Position numbers and translations under genes: made by a program. Below, in pieces: positions 15,185 through 24,185 of a DNA stretch of 30,606 nucleotides. Source of the stretch: SYFY01 sp043719475 (GTDB lineage: Bacteria > Pseudomonadota > Gammaproteobacteria > Pseudomonadales > Azotimanducaceae); NCBI GenBank assembly GCA_043719475.1, contig JAYSTS010000379.1:1-30606 (forward strand). Direction: 5' to 3'. A model generated the notes under the pieces. The model saw only the letters and a list, made by a program, of their open reading frames with translations, made no database searches and was not told where the DNA came from. Each line of letters begins with the position of its first letter. The stretch's first letter is position 1.

Positions 15185-15799
15185 TCAGTTTTTTGCGTAG
15201 TCGGACTCGGTGGACTCTGCGGTCTCGATGCAGTCAGAACGTTCATCATTGGCAAATCGATCGCACTTCTCTTTGGCGACGCTCAAGGCAGCATCATGTT
15301 TCACTTCGGCGGCATCCTCGCGGGCTTCTTCCGAAGTCTCGGCTGCCTCCTGATTGGCTTCGTTGGTCGCCCTGCGTGCAACGGCATCCGCATCGCTGAG
15401 TTTTAGTTGCAGCGTGGCGTCTGCCTTGGCTGTCTCAAATACACGTTCAGCCTCTTGTCGACACACATCCTCCGGATTTCCTGACAGGTCGTCGCATCGT
15501 TCCTTGGCAACACTGATTTCCGCATCTGCTTTCGCAATACGCAGATCGTAAGTGTGCTGCGCAGAAGGTTCTTGTTTCGCTGCAAATTCCGCTGCATCAA
15601 CCCACTTCCGTCCGTCGGCTTCCTTTTCACAGATGTCTTTTGCATTCCCTGCAAGCATGCCGCAGTGTTCAGCGTGGTTCGACATCGACGCTGCATCGTC
15701 CATGTCCGAAGACATTGCCTTGCTCGTTTCCCTGTCACATCCGCTGGTACCGATAGCCATGGCCAAGGCAAGCAGACTGGTCGAAAATTTGATCTTCAT
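15185..15799 (-). CDS. Lipoprotein with three C-x10-C repeats
   Basis: The start is ATG 15799 with GGTGA close upstream; 204 residues. The frame stays open upstream, but it enters repeat DNA and hides the signal peptide. A signal segment ends in lipobox TSGC (Cys21). The mature part is acidic, Ala-rich and helical, and carries three copies of a Cys-pair motif: CGMLAGNAKDIC, CDDLSGNPEDVC and CDRFANDERSDC, each C-x10-C and preceded by a charged helix. Similar CDxLxGNAKDxC repeats occur in uncharacterised periplasmic proteins of beta- and gammaproteobacteria. Each pair may form a disulfide hairpin. GTACAG lies 65 bases upstream. Function is unknown. Confidence 0.8.
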   Translation of the reverse strand: MKIKFSTSLLALAMAIGTSGCDRETSKAMSSDMDDAASMSNHAEHCGMLAGNAKDICEKEADGRKWVDAAEFAAKQEPSAQHTYDLRIAKADAEISVAKERCDDLSGNPEDVCRQEAERVFETAKADATLQLKLSDADAVARRATNEANQEAAETSEEAREDAAEVKHDAALSVAKEKCDRFANDERSDCIETAESTESDYAKN

Positions 15800-15910
15800 T
15801 ATTTCACCCGTTTTTTTACATGAGGTATGAGCGATGAAGACTGACCGGTGGTGGTCCGCGCATCTGTACCTTGCCGCACAAACGGAGTGGAATTCAGGCC
15901 GTCGCATGAT

Positions 15911-16403
15911 TAGCCTTGATTCGACAATAATCAGTAAAGCCGAAGACGCACAACCCATCGCGGCGTCGGGCAGCCCTCTCCGCTGCAGGAGCGGTCTCTG
16001 ACCGCGATGGCATTCGCGATCAGGAGATCGCTCCAACAGACATTGGATATCGTGACTTTCTGGTCGCCTGGTGGGGGTGGTCTCCTGGTGGGCGGTCTCC
16101 TGACCGCGAATGTTGGTGTCTTCGAAAATCGCGATCATGAGATCGCTCCCACAATTTAACGAAACCAACGTTCGCGATCGGGAGATCGCTCCCACAAAGT
16201 CACGGAACCAATGGTTCGAGATCGGGAGATCGTCCAGAGCGCTTTTACTCGACGTCTCATGACAGAATCTGCCAACTTCATTGGTCGTGACCTTACGGTT
16301 TGATTTCCGCTGCAATCCCGACCTTCTCTCAAGTCAATCGTTCCGAAGTTCTTAAATACCCAAGCGCAGCATTTTCGGTTGCGTATTTTTTGTCCAATTG
16401 AGG
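15911..16403. repeat. Dispersed intergenic repeat, copy B (longest)
   Basis: The left end reads TTAGCCTTGATTCGACAATA (15911) and the right end CCAATTGAGGCGCG (16403). The two ends pair as imperfect inverted repeats (15 of the 18 bases from GCCT inward). Inside are several REP-like units: GGAGCGGTCTCTGACCGCGA near 15986, its partner arm near 16018-16034, and more units near 16090 and 16131-16152. The conserved right module begins at GTGACCTTACGGTTTGATTT (16287). Minus-strand frames through it are not genes. Confidence 0.85.
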
Positions 16404-16590
16404 CGCGTTGCGTGTGAGAACGCACAGATGATGACACCGGGGCGGGAGAAACTTGGGTTCTGGGTCCGAGCACTTCGCCTTGCGAAGAGAAGCCGCCCTC
16501 TCCCCCCTCCCCCCCAGGGCATCGAGCTTTGCGGAGATCCAGAATTGACCCGTTCGCAGGAACACACCTGCGAACGGGTTGTCTTTTTCC
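16404..16590 (+). ncRNA. Candidate small RNA ending in a strong terminator
   Basis: No plus-strand gene lies upstream within 1.4 kb, yet a perfect terminator ends this stretch. The segment has local hairpins (TGCGT-GTGAGA-ACGCA near 16407, CTTCGC-CTT-GCGAAG near 16482) and a C-rich run (16499-16515). I know no RNA family that it matches. The 5' end is not defined and may lie inside repeat copy B. Confidence 0.35.
16548..16587 (+). terminator. Strong intrinsic terminator without an upstream gene
   Basis: ACCCGTTCGCAGG (16548-16560) pairs perfectly with CCTGCGAACGGGT (16567-16579) around AACACA, followed by TGTCTTTTT. Only the plus strand has the T-run. Confidence 0.85.
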
Positions 16591-16679
16591 TGAACCCTGA
16601 CCACTCAAGCGCGTTATCACAGGAAAACTGCGAAGCCTGGACACGTCGTAGAAGCGGCTTGTTAGAAAGATCCTTGGAG

Positions 16680-16713
16680 GTTTTCTGACGACCTCTCCTG
16701 TTTTCTGACGACC
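16680..16713. repeat. 14-bp direct repeat with 20-bp period
   Basis: GTTTTCTGACGACC occurs exactly at 16680-16693 and 16700-16713. The period is about two helical turns, so both copies face the same side of the DNA, as for a dimeric regulator. It lies about 135-165 bases before the 41-residue gene. A 10-bp palindrome GGTTGCAACC follows at 16744-16753. Confidence 0.45.
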
Positions 16714-16845
16714 CGTCCCGGTTGGTTCAGCGAATCCAGATGAGGTTGCAACCCGGATGTGCGGTTGCCAACAGACGCGGAGCCATGATGGCTTCTACGC
16801 TGGATTTTACTCGCCCCGATCCAGGGCAATGAAGGGAGAGGTCTT

Positions 16846-16971
16846 ATGGCCACCAAACAGTTTGCCGCCATCCGAAATGCACTGATTCTCGCTGGAACCG
16901 CAGTTGTGCTGCTCATCGTCCTTGCACTGATCGCTCGAGATGTAGGCGGACTACAGGGATTTTTCCAATGA
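16846..16971 (+). CDS. 41-residue single-TM peptide coupled to glycine-zipper protein
   Basis: GGGAGAGG sits just before ATG 16846. The product has a short basic start (MATKQFAAIRN), one TM helix (ALILAGTAVVLLIVLALIA) and a short end (RDVGGLQGFFQ). Its stop overlaps the next start by ATGA, so both are translated together. I recognise no family; the good ribosome binding site and tight coupling support it as a real gene. Confidence 0.65.
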   Translation: MATKQFAAIRNALILAGTAVVLLIVLALIARDVGGLQGFFQ

Positions 16972-17474
16972 GCCGCATCTGTTTTCTCGCACCTGATGTG
17001 CCGCACACCGAACGATGCGTGGCGCTGCTCCGTCAGCAAGGCATTGCTGAAGAGGACATTGCTGTCATCGCCAATCATGGCCTGGAGTCGAGAACCCTTC
17101 CGGACGAAGGCGGCGACTCAACCGATTTTCTTCCGGCTTATGCTCGAGGGGTATCCATAGGCGGGGTCATGGGATTGCTGGCCGGGGTGACTGCGGTTGC
17201 CTTTCCACCGCTGGGAATCGTCCTCGGTGGTGGTGCAATACTCGCGTCCACACTCGCTGCCGCTGGTCTGGGTGGCCTGATCTCGGGAATCGCTGGAGCA
17301 GGATTCACCAATTCCAGTCTCAATGAATTCAAGGACGCAATCGCCGCGGGAAAAGTGTTGATCATTGCGGAAATTCCGACAGACCGTGTGGACAGGATCG
17401 AGGGGTTAATAAAGCTTGAGGTTCCCTCTATCACGCTGATGGGTATCGAACCAGCGACACCGGTCCTCGGTTAA
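16968..17474 (+). CDS. Glycine-zipper stress protein (DUF1269-like)
   Basis: The 168-residue protein opens with a ferredoxin-like alpha/beta stretch (ICFLAPDVPHTERCVALLRQQGIAEEDIAVI), has a long Gly/Ala-rich membrane region (about 62-112: SIGGVMGLLAGVTAVAFPPLGIVLGGGAI, then AAAGLGGLISGIAGAGF) and closes with KVLIIAEIPTDRVDRIEGLI. This is the layout of DUF1269-type and general-stress proteins with a glycine zipper that packs in the membrane. It follows the 41-residue peptide with an ATGA overlap. The stop codon abuts repeat copy C. Confidence 0.75.
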   Translation: MSRICFLAPDVPHTERCVALLRQQGIAEEDIAVIANHGLESRTLPDEGGDSTDFLPAYARGVSIGGVMGLLAGVTAVAFPPLGIVLGGGAILASTLAAAGLGGLISGIAGAGFTNSSLNEFKDAIAAGKVLIIAEIPTDRVDRIEGLIKLEVPSITLMGIEPATPVLG

Positions 17475-17801
17475 CCTTGATTCGACAATAATCGGTAAAG
17501 CTGCAGACGCACAACCCATCGTTTAGTGGGAGCGGTCTCCTGACTGCGTTTGTTGGGATCATCGAAGATCGCGATCAGGAGATCGCTCCCACAAAGTCAC
17601 GGAACCAACGGTTCGTGATCGGGAGATTGCTCCCACAGGGCGCTTTACTCTACGTCTCATGACTGGATCTGCCACTTCATGGGTTGTGACCTTAGGGGTT
17701 GATTTCCGCTGCACCGACCTTCTCTCCAGTCAATCCTTCGGCAGCTTACGAATACTCTGCGCAGCATTTTCGGATGCGATATTTTTATCCAATTGAGGTT
17801 A
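17472..17801. repeat. Dispersed intergenic repeat, copy C (cleanest, fills a convergent gap)
   Basis: The copy runs from TTAACCTTGATTCGACAATA (17472) to CCAATTGAGGTTAA (17788-17801), about 330 bases. The ends are imperfect inverted repeats (TTAACCT on both, 15 of 21 matched). It fills the gap between two convergent genes exactly: the TAA of the glycine-zipper gene and the TAA of pgl lie in its two ends. Inside are GGGAGCGGTCTCCTGA (17528) and an arm ending in GATCGCTCCCAC (17581-17592), plus the common right module. Confidence 0.85.
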
Positions 17802-18530
17802 AGCGTCTTCGCCTGATCTTTCGCCACTTTTTGCCTGGCCAGCATCGTTCGGCAGGCTGGTTACCACGGTACGATCCAGCAGTACCAGTCCGCGCAAACC
17901 TGCGGTGACTGCGTTGATGGGTGTCGACAAACCCCGCTGCCAGTCATCGACCGCTTTTCGTTTACCGTACCCACTGGCCATCACCAACACCTGCTCAGTG
18001 GCGCGCAGTGCGCGCAGTCCCAGACTGATGCGCTCAGTAGGCGGTTTCGGTGCTCCATGTACAGCCACGCACCAGGCGTCAAGATCGAAAGCCTCGCCAG
18101 GAAACAGGCTTGCGGTATGGCCATCTTCGCCGACTCCGAGCAGCACAAGGTCGAATGGGGTGACTCTGCGGACGAGATCGCCATATCGCGTAACGGATTG
18201 CTCAATTCCACCGCTGGTTTCGATAACGTGAATTTGAATCGCGGGCACTGGCACATGGCTGAAAAGGCTCTCATGCGCCATGTGGCTGTTGCGCCCTGGA
18301 TCATCGGCCGCAACGCAGCGCTCATCTGAAAAATAGACGTGCCACGCAGACCAATCCGTCTTGGCCTGACAAAGCCGCCTGTAGACCGGTGCAGGCGTCT
18401 GACCCCCAGCCAACACAATCTGAAACCGTTGATGTCTCGCGATGGATTGCTCTGCACAGGAGAGGATGAAATCAGCTGCACCTTCGATGAGTTCACGGGA
18501 CCCATTACAGATTTTCCAGCTTAATGACAT
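17799..18530 (-). CDS. pgl: 6-phosphogluconolactonase
   Basis: The enzyme hydrolyses 6-phosphogluconolactone to 6-phosphogluconate, the second step of the oxidative pentose phosphate pathway. From ATG 18530 it has 243 residues, the normal DevB/Pgl length. The blocks are IVLAGGQTPAPVYRRL, WHVYFSDERCVAADDPGRNSHM, LVLLGVGEDGHTASLFPG and RISLGLRAL. It is last in gnd-zwf-pgl, 62 bases after zwf. The start lies in an 11-bp tandem duplication (18520-18541), which makes a second, out-of-frame ATG just upstream. No clear Shine-Dalgarno is visible; GTG 18563 would add 11 residues. Confidence 0.93.
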   Translation of the reverse strand: MSLSWKICNGSRELIEGAADFILSCAEQSIARHQRFQIVLAGGQTPAPVYRRLCQAKTDWSAWHVYFSDERCVAADDPGRNSHMAHESLFSHVPVPAIQIHVIETSGGIEQSVTRYGDLVRRVTPFDLVLLGVGEDGHTASLFPGEAFDLDAWCVAVHGAPKPPTERISLGLRALRATEQVLVMASGYGKRKAVDDWQRGLSTPINAVTAGLRGLVLLDRTVVTSLPNDAGQAKSGERSGEDA

Positions 18531-18541
18531 CTTAATGACAT
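18520..18541. repeat. 11-bp tandem duplication over the pgl start
   Basis: CTTAATGACAT occurs twice in a row. On the coding strand this gives two ATGTCATTAAG units; only the second ATG is in frame with pgl, while the first reaches a stop after six codons. Confidence 0.7.
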
Positions 18542-18592
18542 GGCGTTGAGGCAAAGTGCACACACTCGCTAGTCCGCGCTTGTGAACTCATG

Positions 18593-20069
18593 CTACGTCT
18601 CTGGATCCAGAGGTTCGAGTGTGTGTCTCCAGCGATGCTCTTCCCGATCAAAGATCCCGCGCGACTCGCGAGGCCCCCAGCTTCCGGCTGGATAACCCGG
18701 CACGTAATCGCTTTCGCTCGCCCACACGGAAAGCACCGGATCAACAATGCGCCAAGCATATTCAACCTCGTCGTAACGCAAAAACAGGGAACTATCACCC
18801 CGAATCACGTCCAGGAGAAGGTCTTCATAGGCCTCCGTCTGCTCATCTTCACTGGCGCGAAAGTGCGCATCGAGCGACAGTTGGCGCGTACGCATTTCAA
18901 GCCCGGGTTCCTTGGCGGTGATCTCCACGCGCAGCGACTCCTCTGGCTGAATGCCGAGAATCACCCAGTTCGAATGCAGACGATCAACATGAGTGCCACG
19001 AAAGAACTGCAATGGCGGATGCTTGAAACAGATCGAGACCATGGAACGCGCTTCAGCCATTCGTTTGCCGGTACGAAGGTAGAATGGGACGCCTCGCCAA
19101 CGCCAGTTATCGACGTACACCTTCAGTGCCGCATAAGTCTCGGTGACACTGCCCGGAGCAACTTTAGCCTCGTCGAGATAACCCGCGACGCGTTCACCAT
19201 CAACTTCGCCACCAGCATACTGGGCACGAAACGCCTGCGAATGAACTGCACTGCGCGGAATCGGGCGCACCGACTTGAGCACCTTTACCTTTTCGTCACG
19301 GAGGGATTGCGCTTCCATTGCTGCTGGCGGCTCCATCGCGACCAGCGTCAGCAGTTGCAGCAAATGACTCTGAATCATGTCACGCAATGCGCCAGTACCA
19401 TCGTAAAAACCAGCGCGCGAACCGACGCCGAGTGTCTCTGCGTGCGTGATCTGCACATGATCGATGTGATTTCGATTCCACAAGGGTTCCATCATCAGAT
19501 TCGCGAAGCGGAATACGAGGACGTTCTGGACCGTCGCCTTGCCCAGATAATGATCGATACGATAGATCTGCGATTCCGCCACATAGCGACTGATCTTTCG
19601 CTGCAAATCCTGGGCACTGAGCAGATCGTAGCCGAACGGTTTTTCGACCACGATCCGGCGCCAGCCGTGAACCTCGGCTAACAAGCCAACGGTGCTCAAT
19701 CGCTCGGTGATCGGGCCAAACTCGGTTGGTCCAACGGACATGTAAAAGGCAACGTTGGCCGTCGGAGCATCAGCCAGTACCGCCGCCAGCGCGCCATACA
19801 TTTCCGGATCGCGAAGATCGCCTCGGAAATATTGCAACCGACGCTGGAATCGATCGAATACGGCATCATCCAGCCCCCCACGTGCCTTGGCACTGATCCA
19901 CCCTTTGACTGTTTCGCGCCATCCTTCGGCAGTGTGCTCAGCCCTGCCACAACAGAGAATGCGCATGTCCTCATTGAGTTGACCTGCACGGTCCAGGTGA
20001 TACAGGGCCGGCAGGAGCTTGATCGACGCCAGATTGCCAGTGGCGCCGAAAATCACACACGTACAGGCA

Positions 20070-20077
<8 letters not shown>
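18593..20077 (-). CDS. zwf: Glucose-6-phosphate 1-dehydrogenase
   Basis: The 494-residue enzyme oxidises glucose 6-phosphate to the lactone and reduces NADP+. The cofactor loop reads GATGNLA (usually GASGDLA), VVEKPFG follows, and the substrate signature RIDHYLGK is at 173-180 with the catalytic His nearby. FYLRTGKRM and the RYDEVEYAWRIVDP end are also typical. The ATG lies within the last codons of gnd (8-bp overlap), which shows coupling. pgl follows after 62 bases. All steps from glucose 6-phosphate to ribulose 5-phosphate are thus in one operon. Confidence 0.97.
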
Positions 20078-21512
<1,435 letters not shown>

Positions 21513-21539
21513 GTGCTTGTCAGTCCGTTATGGTGATTT

Positions 21540-21874
21540 TTAGTCTTGATTCGACAATAGTCGGTAAAGCTGCAGGAGCGGTCTCCTGGTGGGAACGCTC
21601 TCCTGGTGGGAGCGGTCTCCTGACGGTCCGCGATCGTTGGGAGCATCGAAGATCGCGATCGGGAGATCGCTCCCACAAGGAGGTGCGGACCGGCCAATCG
21701 GCTTTGACCTCTGATCGGATCGTCCAGGGCGCTTTTTCTCGATGTCTCATTACTGAATCTGCCAACTTCATTGGTTGTGACCATACGGTTTGATTTCCGC
21801 TGCAATCCCGACCTTCTCTCCGGTCAATCGTTCCGAAGCTCTGAAGACCCTGCGCAGCATTTTCGGTAGGAATA
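21540..21874. repeat. Dispersed intergenic repeat, copy D (right end missing)
   Basis: The left end TTAGTCTTGATTCGACAATA starts at 21540. REP-like units (GGAGCGGTCTCCTG, twice with variants) and a GATCGGGAGATCGCTCCCAC arm (21657-21676) follow. The right module stops after GCAGCATTTTCGGTAGGA, without the CCAATTGAGG end. The copy lies between the PRC-barrel gene and gnd, in the likely gnd leader. No other feature was seen in 21875-21961. Confidence 0.8.
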
Positions 21875-21961
21875 CCTGCACCATCTACTGATACTACTGC
21901 TTCCGATTCGAGACAACGACCCATCCGACTGATCGGAGCACTGACCGAGATTACCGCGAGA

Positions 21962-22783
21962 TCAATCGGCAGGCTTTGACTCCGATGACCAGTAGCCAAC
22001 ACGCCCATAGTGATGATGGACGGAAGCCTCCTGCTCTCTGATCAAGTCGGTATTCGAATCATAGACCGGCGAGTTCATGATCGACTCCTGGCTGAGGTCT
22101 ACAAGAACCGTGTGGTCCGACCATTCCACCGATTTGATCCAGGGTGGTGCAATGAGCACTTCATGGCCGAGCCACCAATTGCTGGTGTTGACGACGAGAT
22201 ATCGTATGGCCCAGGTTTCCTCGTCCATCAGAAACCCTTGAACATGCCCGATTTCTCCGTCGTTGGCATGAATGTGATAACCGATGACTTCATCGCAGCT
22301 GCGCAAATGAGGGTCATGAGGGTCATCATGATCACCGGATTCCACTGAATCGACATCGTCCAGATCTGCGTCGTCGTAAGCTTCAGGCGGCCTGCCAAAT
22401 CCCTCCATTCCAGTTTCAACCGAGTACGGATATAACCCGCCACCCCAGAGACCACCACCCCAATAATTTGGAAAGCCGTAGTGGCGCAGCATGTTTCGCT
22501 CCTGCTGTCGACTGACAGGCTGCTGGCTATCGATGTCGGGGGAGGATTCGATCTGCGCGCGTGTCAGGTCAATCGGCAGCGTTCGCTCTCCCCACCATGC
22601 ACGTTTGCCAATGGCGGCTGGCGAGATCAACACCTTGCGGCTCGAGAGCCAAGGTCCGGTCTCAACGATGAGGTAGCGAATCACCCACCGTTCATCATCG
22701 AAATAACAATCCGTGATCTTGCCGATTGCACCATCGTTTGCACCGAGGGTGAACGCTTCCAGATCTTTCGTGTTACGCAGCAC
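21962..22783 (-). CDS. Protein with two PRC-barrel domains
   Basis: The start is GTG 22783, with GGAG six bases upstream; 273 residues. PRC-barrel 1 covers about 5-75 (LGANDGAIGKITDCYFDDERWVIRYL) and PRC-barrel 2 about 160-235 (HANDGEIGHVQGFLMDEETWAIRYL). The two resemble each other closely, so they arose by duplication. The linker (about 100-158) is rich in Gly, Tyr, Asp and His (WGGGLWGGGLYP, DDADLDDVDSVESGDHDD). There is no signal or TM segment. PRC barrels bind RNA or proteins, as in RimM and photosynthetic reaction centres. Proteins of this two-domain type are common in stress clusters; their role is unknown. It is divergent from tal. Confidence 0.9.
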   Translation of the reverse strand: MLRNTKDLEAFTLGANDGAIGKITDCYFDDERWVIRYLIVETGPWLSSRKVLISPAAIGKRAWWGERTLPIDLTRAQIESSPDIDSQQPVSRQQERNMLRHYGFPNYWGGGLWGGGLYPYSVETGMEGFGRPPEAYDDADLDDVDSVESGDHDDPHDPHLRSCDEVIGYHIHANDGEIGHVQGFLMDEETWAIRYLVVNTSNWWLGHEVLIAPPWIKSVEWSDHTVLVDLSQESIMNSPVYDSNTDLIREQEASVHHHYGRVGYWSSESKPAD

Positions 22784-23029
22784 TTTTCACTCCGGTCGAG
22801 AGCTTCAGGCATTTTTTGTCTTGCCCGACTCCGATTTCGTTGCAACGCCGATGTTGCAATGACGGTGTGCGCTCATCCGTACGCTGTCATACAGAAATTC
22901 TGGTATCGCCTGCCTGATATCGGCAGAACGGGGCGTGGCTCAGCAAAACAAGCGCGGCAGCGCACAGACGACCAGCACGATCTGAATGAACGATGTCACT
23001 TCCGTGATCAACAAGGGATTTGCGTCGAG

Positions 23030-24130
23030 ATGAGTACCCATAGGCTGCACGAGCTTGGACAACGGCTGTGGCTGGATAACATCACCCGTGAACTGCTCGA
23101 CAGCGGGATGCTGGCACACTACATCCGTGATTGCTCGATAACGGGTCTTACCTCCAATCCCAGCATCTTTGATGCGGCGCTTTCAACCAGTGACGCCTAT
23201 GACGACGAAATTGCGGTCCGTTCCGCTGCGGGTCTGGCTGGTGAATCACTGTTCAATCACATCGCGCTCAGGGATCTTGGCCGTGCCGCTGAGTTGTTCC
23301 GTCCGCTGTTCGATGATAGCGATGGACTGGACGGTTGGGTTTCGATGGAGATCTCACCACTACTGGCCAACGATCGTGATGCCAGCATCGCTGCGGCTCG
23401 TGAAATCCACCAGTTGGCAAAGACGCCCAATCTGCTGGTCAAGATTCCAGGTACAACGGCTGGCATAACCGCCATCGAAGCGTCGATCTGCACAGGTATC
23501 CCGATCAATGTCACGTTGCTGTTTTCGAAGGCACAGTATCTGGCGGTAGCTGAGGCCTATATGCGAGCACTGGAACAACGGTTGAGATCCGGTCTCGACT
23601 TGCGTGTGGAATCGGTAGCATCGATCTTTATCAGTCGCTGGGACAGCGCGACAGAATCACTGCCACAAGTCGAATTGCGTGGCCAGCTGGGCATCGCGGT
23701 TGGCAGGGATATCTACGCCGCGCATCGAGAATTGCTGACCACTGATCGCTGGCGCAAGCTGGCCAGTTCCGGCGCTCGACCTCAAAGGCTGCTCTGGGCC
23801 AGCACGGGTAACAAAAACCCAGAGTCATCACCGACGTACTATGTCAGTGCACTGGCTGCGCCAGACACGATCATCACCCTTCCAGAAAAGACTCTGCTGG
23901 CGCTTGACTGTCCCAACTCATCCGGGCCGATCGTGAACGACACCATGCCTGAAGACGGCAAGTTGGCCCGGACGACCCTCGCGCAATTCCAGGACGCAGG
24001 CGTCGACCTCGACGCACTGGCGCTGAAACTGCAGTCTGACGGCGTACAGGCGTTTGTTAAGTCCTGGCATTCATTGTTGGCACGCATTGCCATTAAAACG
24101 GAGTTGATGCACGACGCTGGTCAGTCGTGA
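23030..24130 (+). CDS. tal: Transaldolase (actinobacterial-type subfamily)
   Basis: The start is ATG 23030, with AAGGGA about 11 bases upstream, giving 366 residues. The frame stays open upstream but runs antisense to the PRC-barrel gene. LGQRLWLDNITRELLDSG, then ITGLTSNPSIF, mark the longer, mycobacterial-type transaldolase. The Schiff-base Lys138 is in LLVKIPGTTAGI; VSMEISPLLA, then INVTLLFSKAQY and RLLWASTGNKNP, are typical. The enzyme moves a dihydroxyacetone unit between fructose 6-phosphate and erythrose 4-phosphate, and so links pentose phosphates to the phosphoketolase substrates. ackA follows after 55 bases. Confidence 0.94.
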   Translation: MSTHRLHELGQRLWLDNITRELLDSGMLAHYIRDCSITGLTSNPSIFDAALSTSDAYDDEIAVRSAAGLAGESLFNHIALRDLGRAAELFRPLFDDSDGLDGWVSMEISPLLANDRDASIAAAREIHQLAKTPNLLVKIPGTTAGITAIEASICTGIPINVTLLFSKAQYLAVAEAYMRALEQRLRSGLDLRVESVASIFISRWDSATESLPQVELRGQLGIAVGRDIYAAHRELLTTDRWRKLASSGARPQRLLWASTGNKNPESSPTYYVSALAAPDTIITLPEKTLLALDCPNSSGPIVNDTMPEDGKLARTTLAQFQDAGVDLDALALKLQSDGVQAFVKSWHSLLARIAIKTELMHDAGQS

Positions 24131-24185
24131 AAAGTACAACTCACCGAATTTCAAGCACTTCAGGGAGCAAACGCCGGGGTCGCGC

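Noticed and set aside
15800..16315. Upstream extension of the Cys-repeat lipoprotein
   Set aside because: The extension lies in repeat copy B and would bury the lipoprotein signal; ATG 15799 fits better.
16156..16644. Minus-strand open frames with similar peptides in several gaps
   Set aside because: The likeness comes from the dispersed repeat itself, and the frames differ in length and phase between copies. There is no ribosome binding site or codon bias that supports a gene.
12018..17801. Repeats considered as a CRISPR array
   Set aside because: Units are not evenly spaced, spacers are absent, and hairpin modules vary in length. There are no cas genes.
18590..19681. Long plus-strand open frame of 363 codons
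   Set aside because: It is wholly antisense to zwf, which shows all enzyme signatures. The frame is a shadow of zwf codon use.
22481..23029. Plus-strand open frame extending transaldolase by 183 codons upstream
   Set aside because: It runs antisense through the PRC-barrel gene and its leader. The transaldolase fold starts just after ATG 23030, which has a ribosome binding site.
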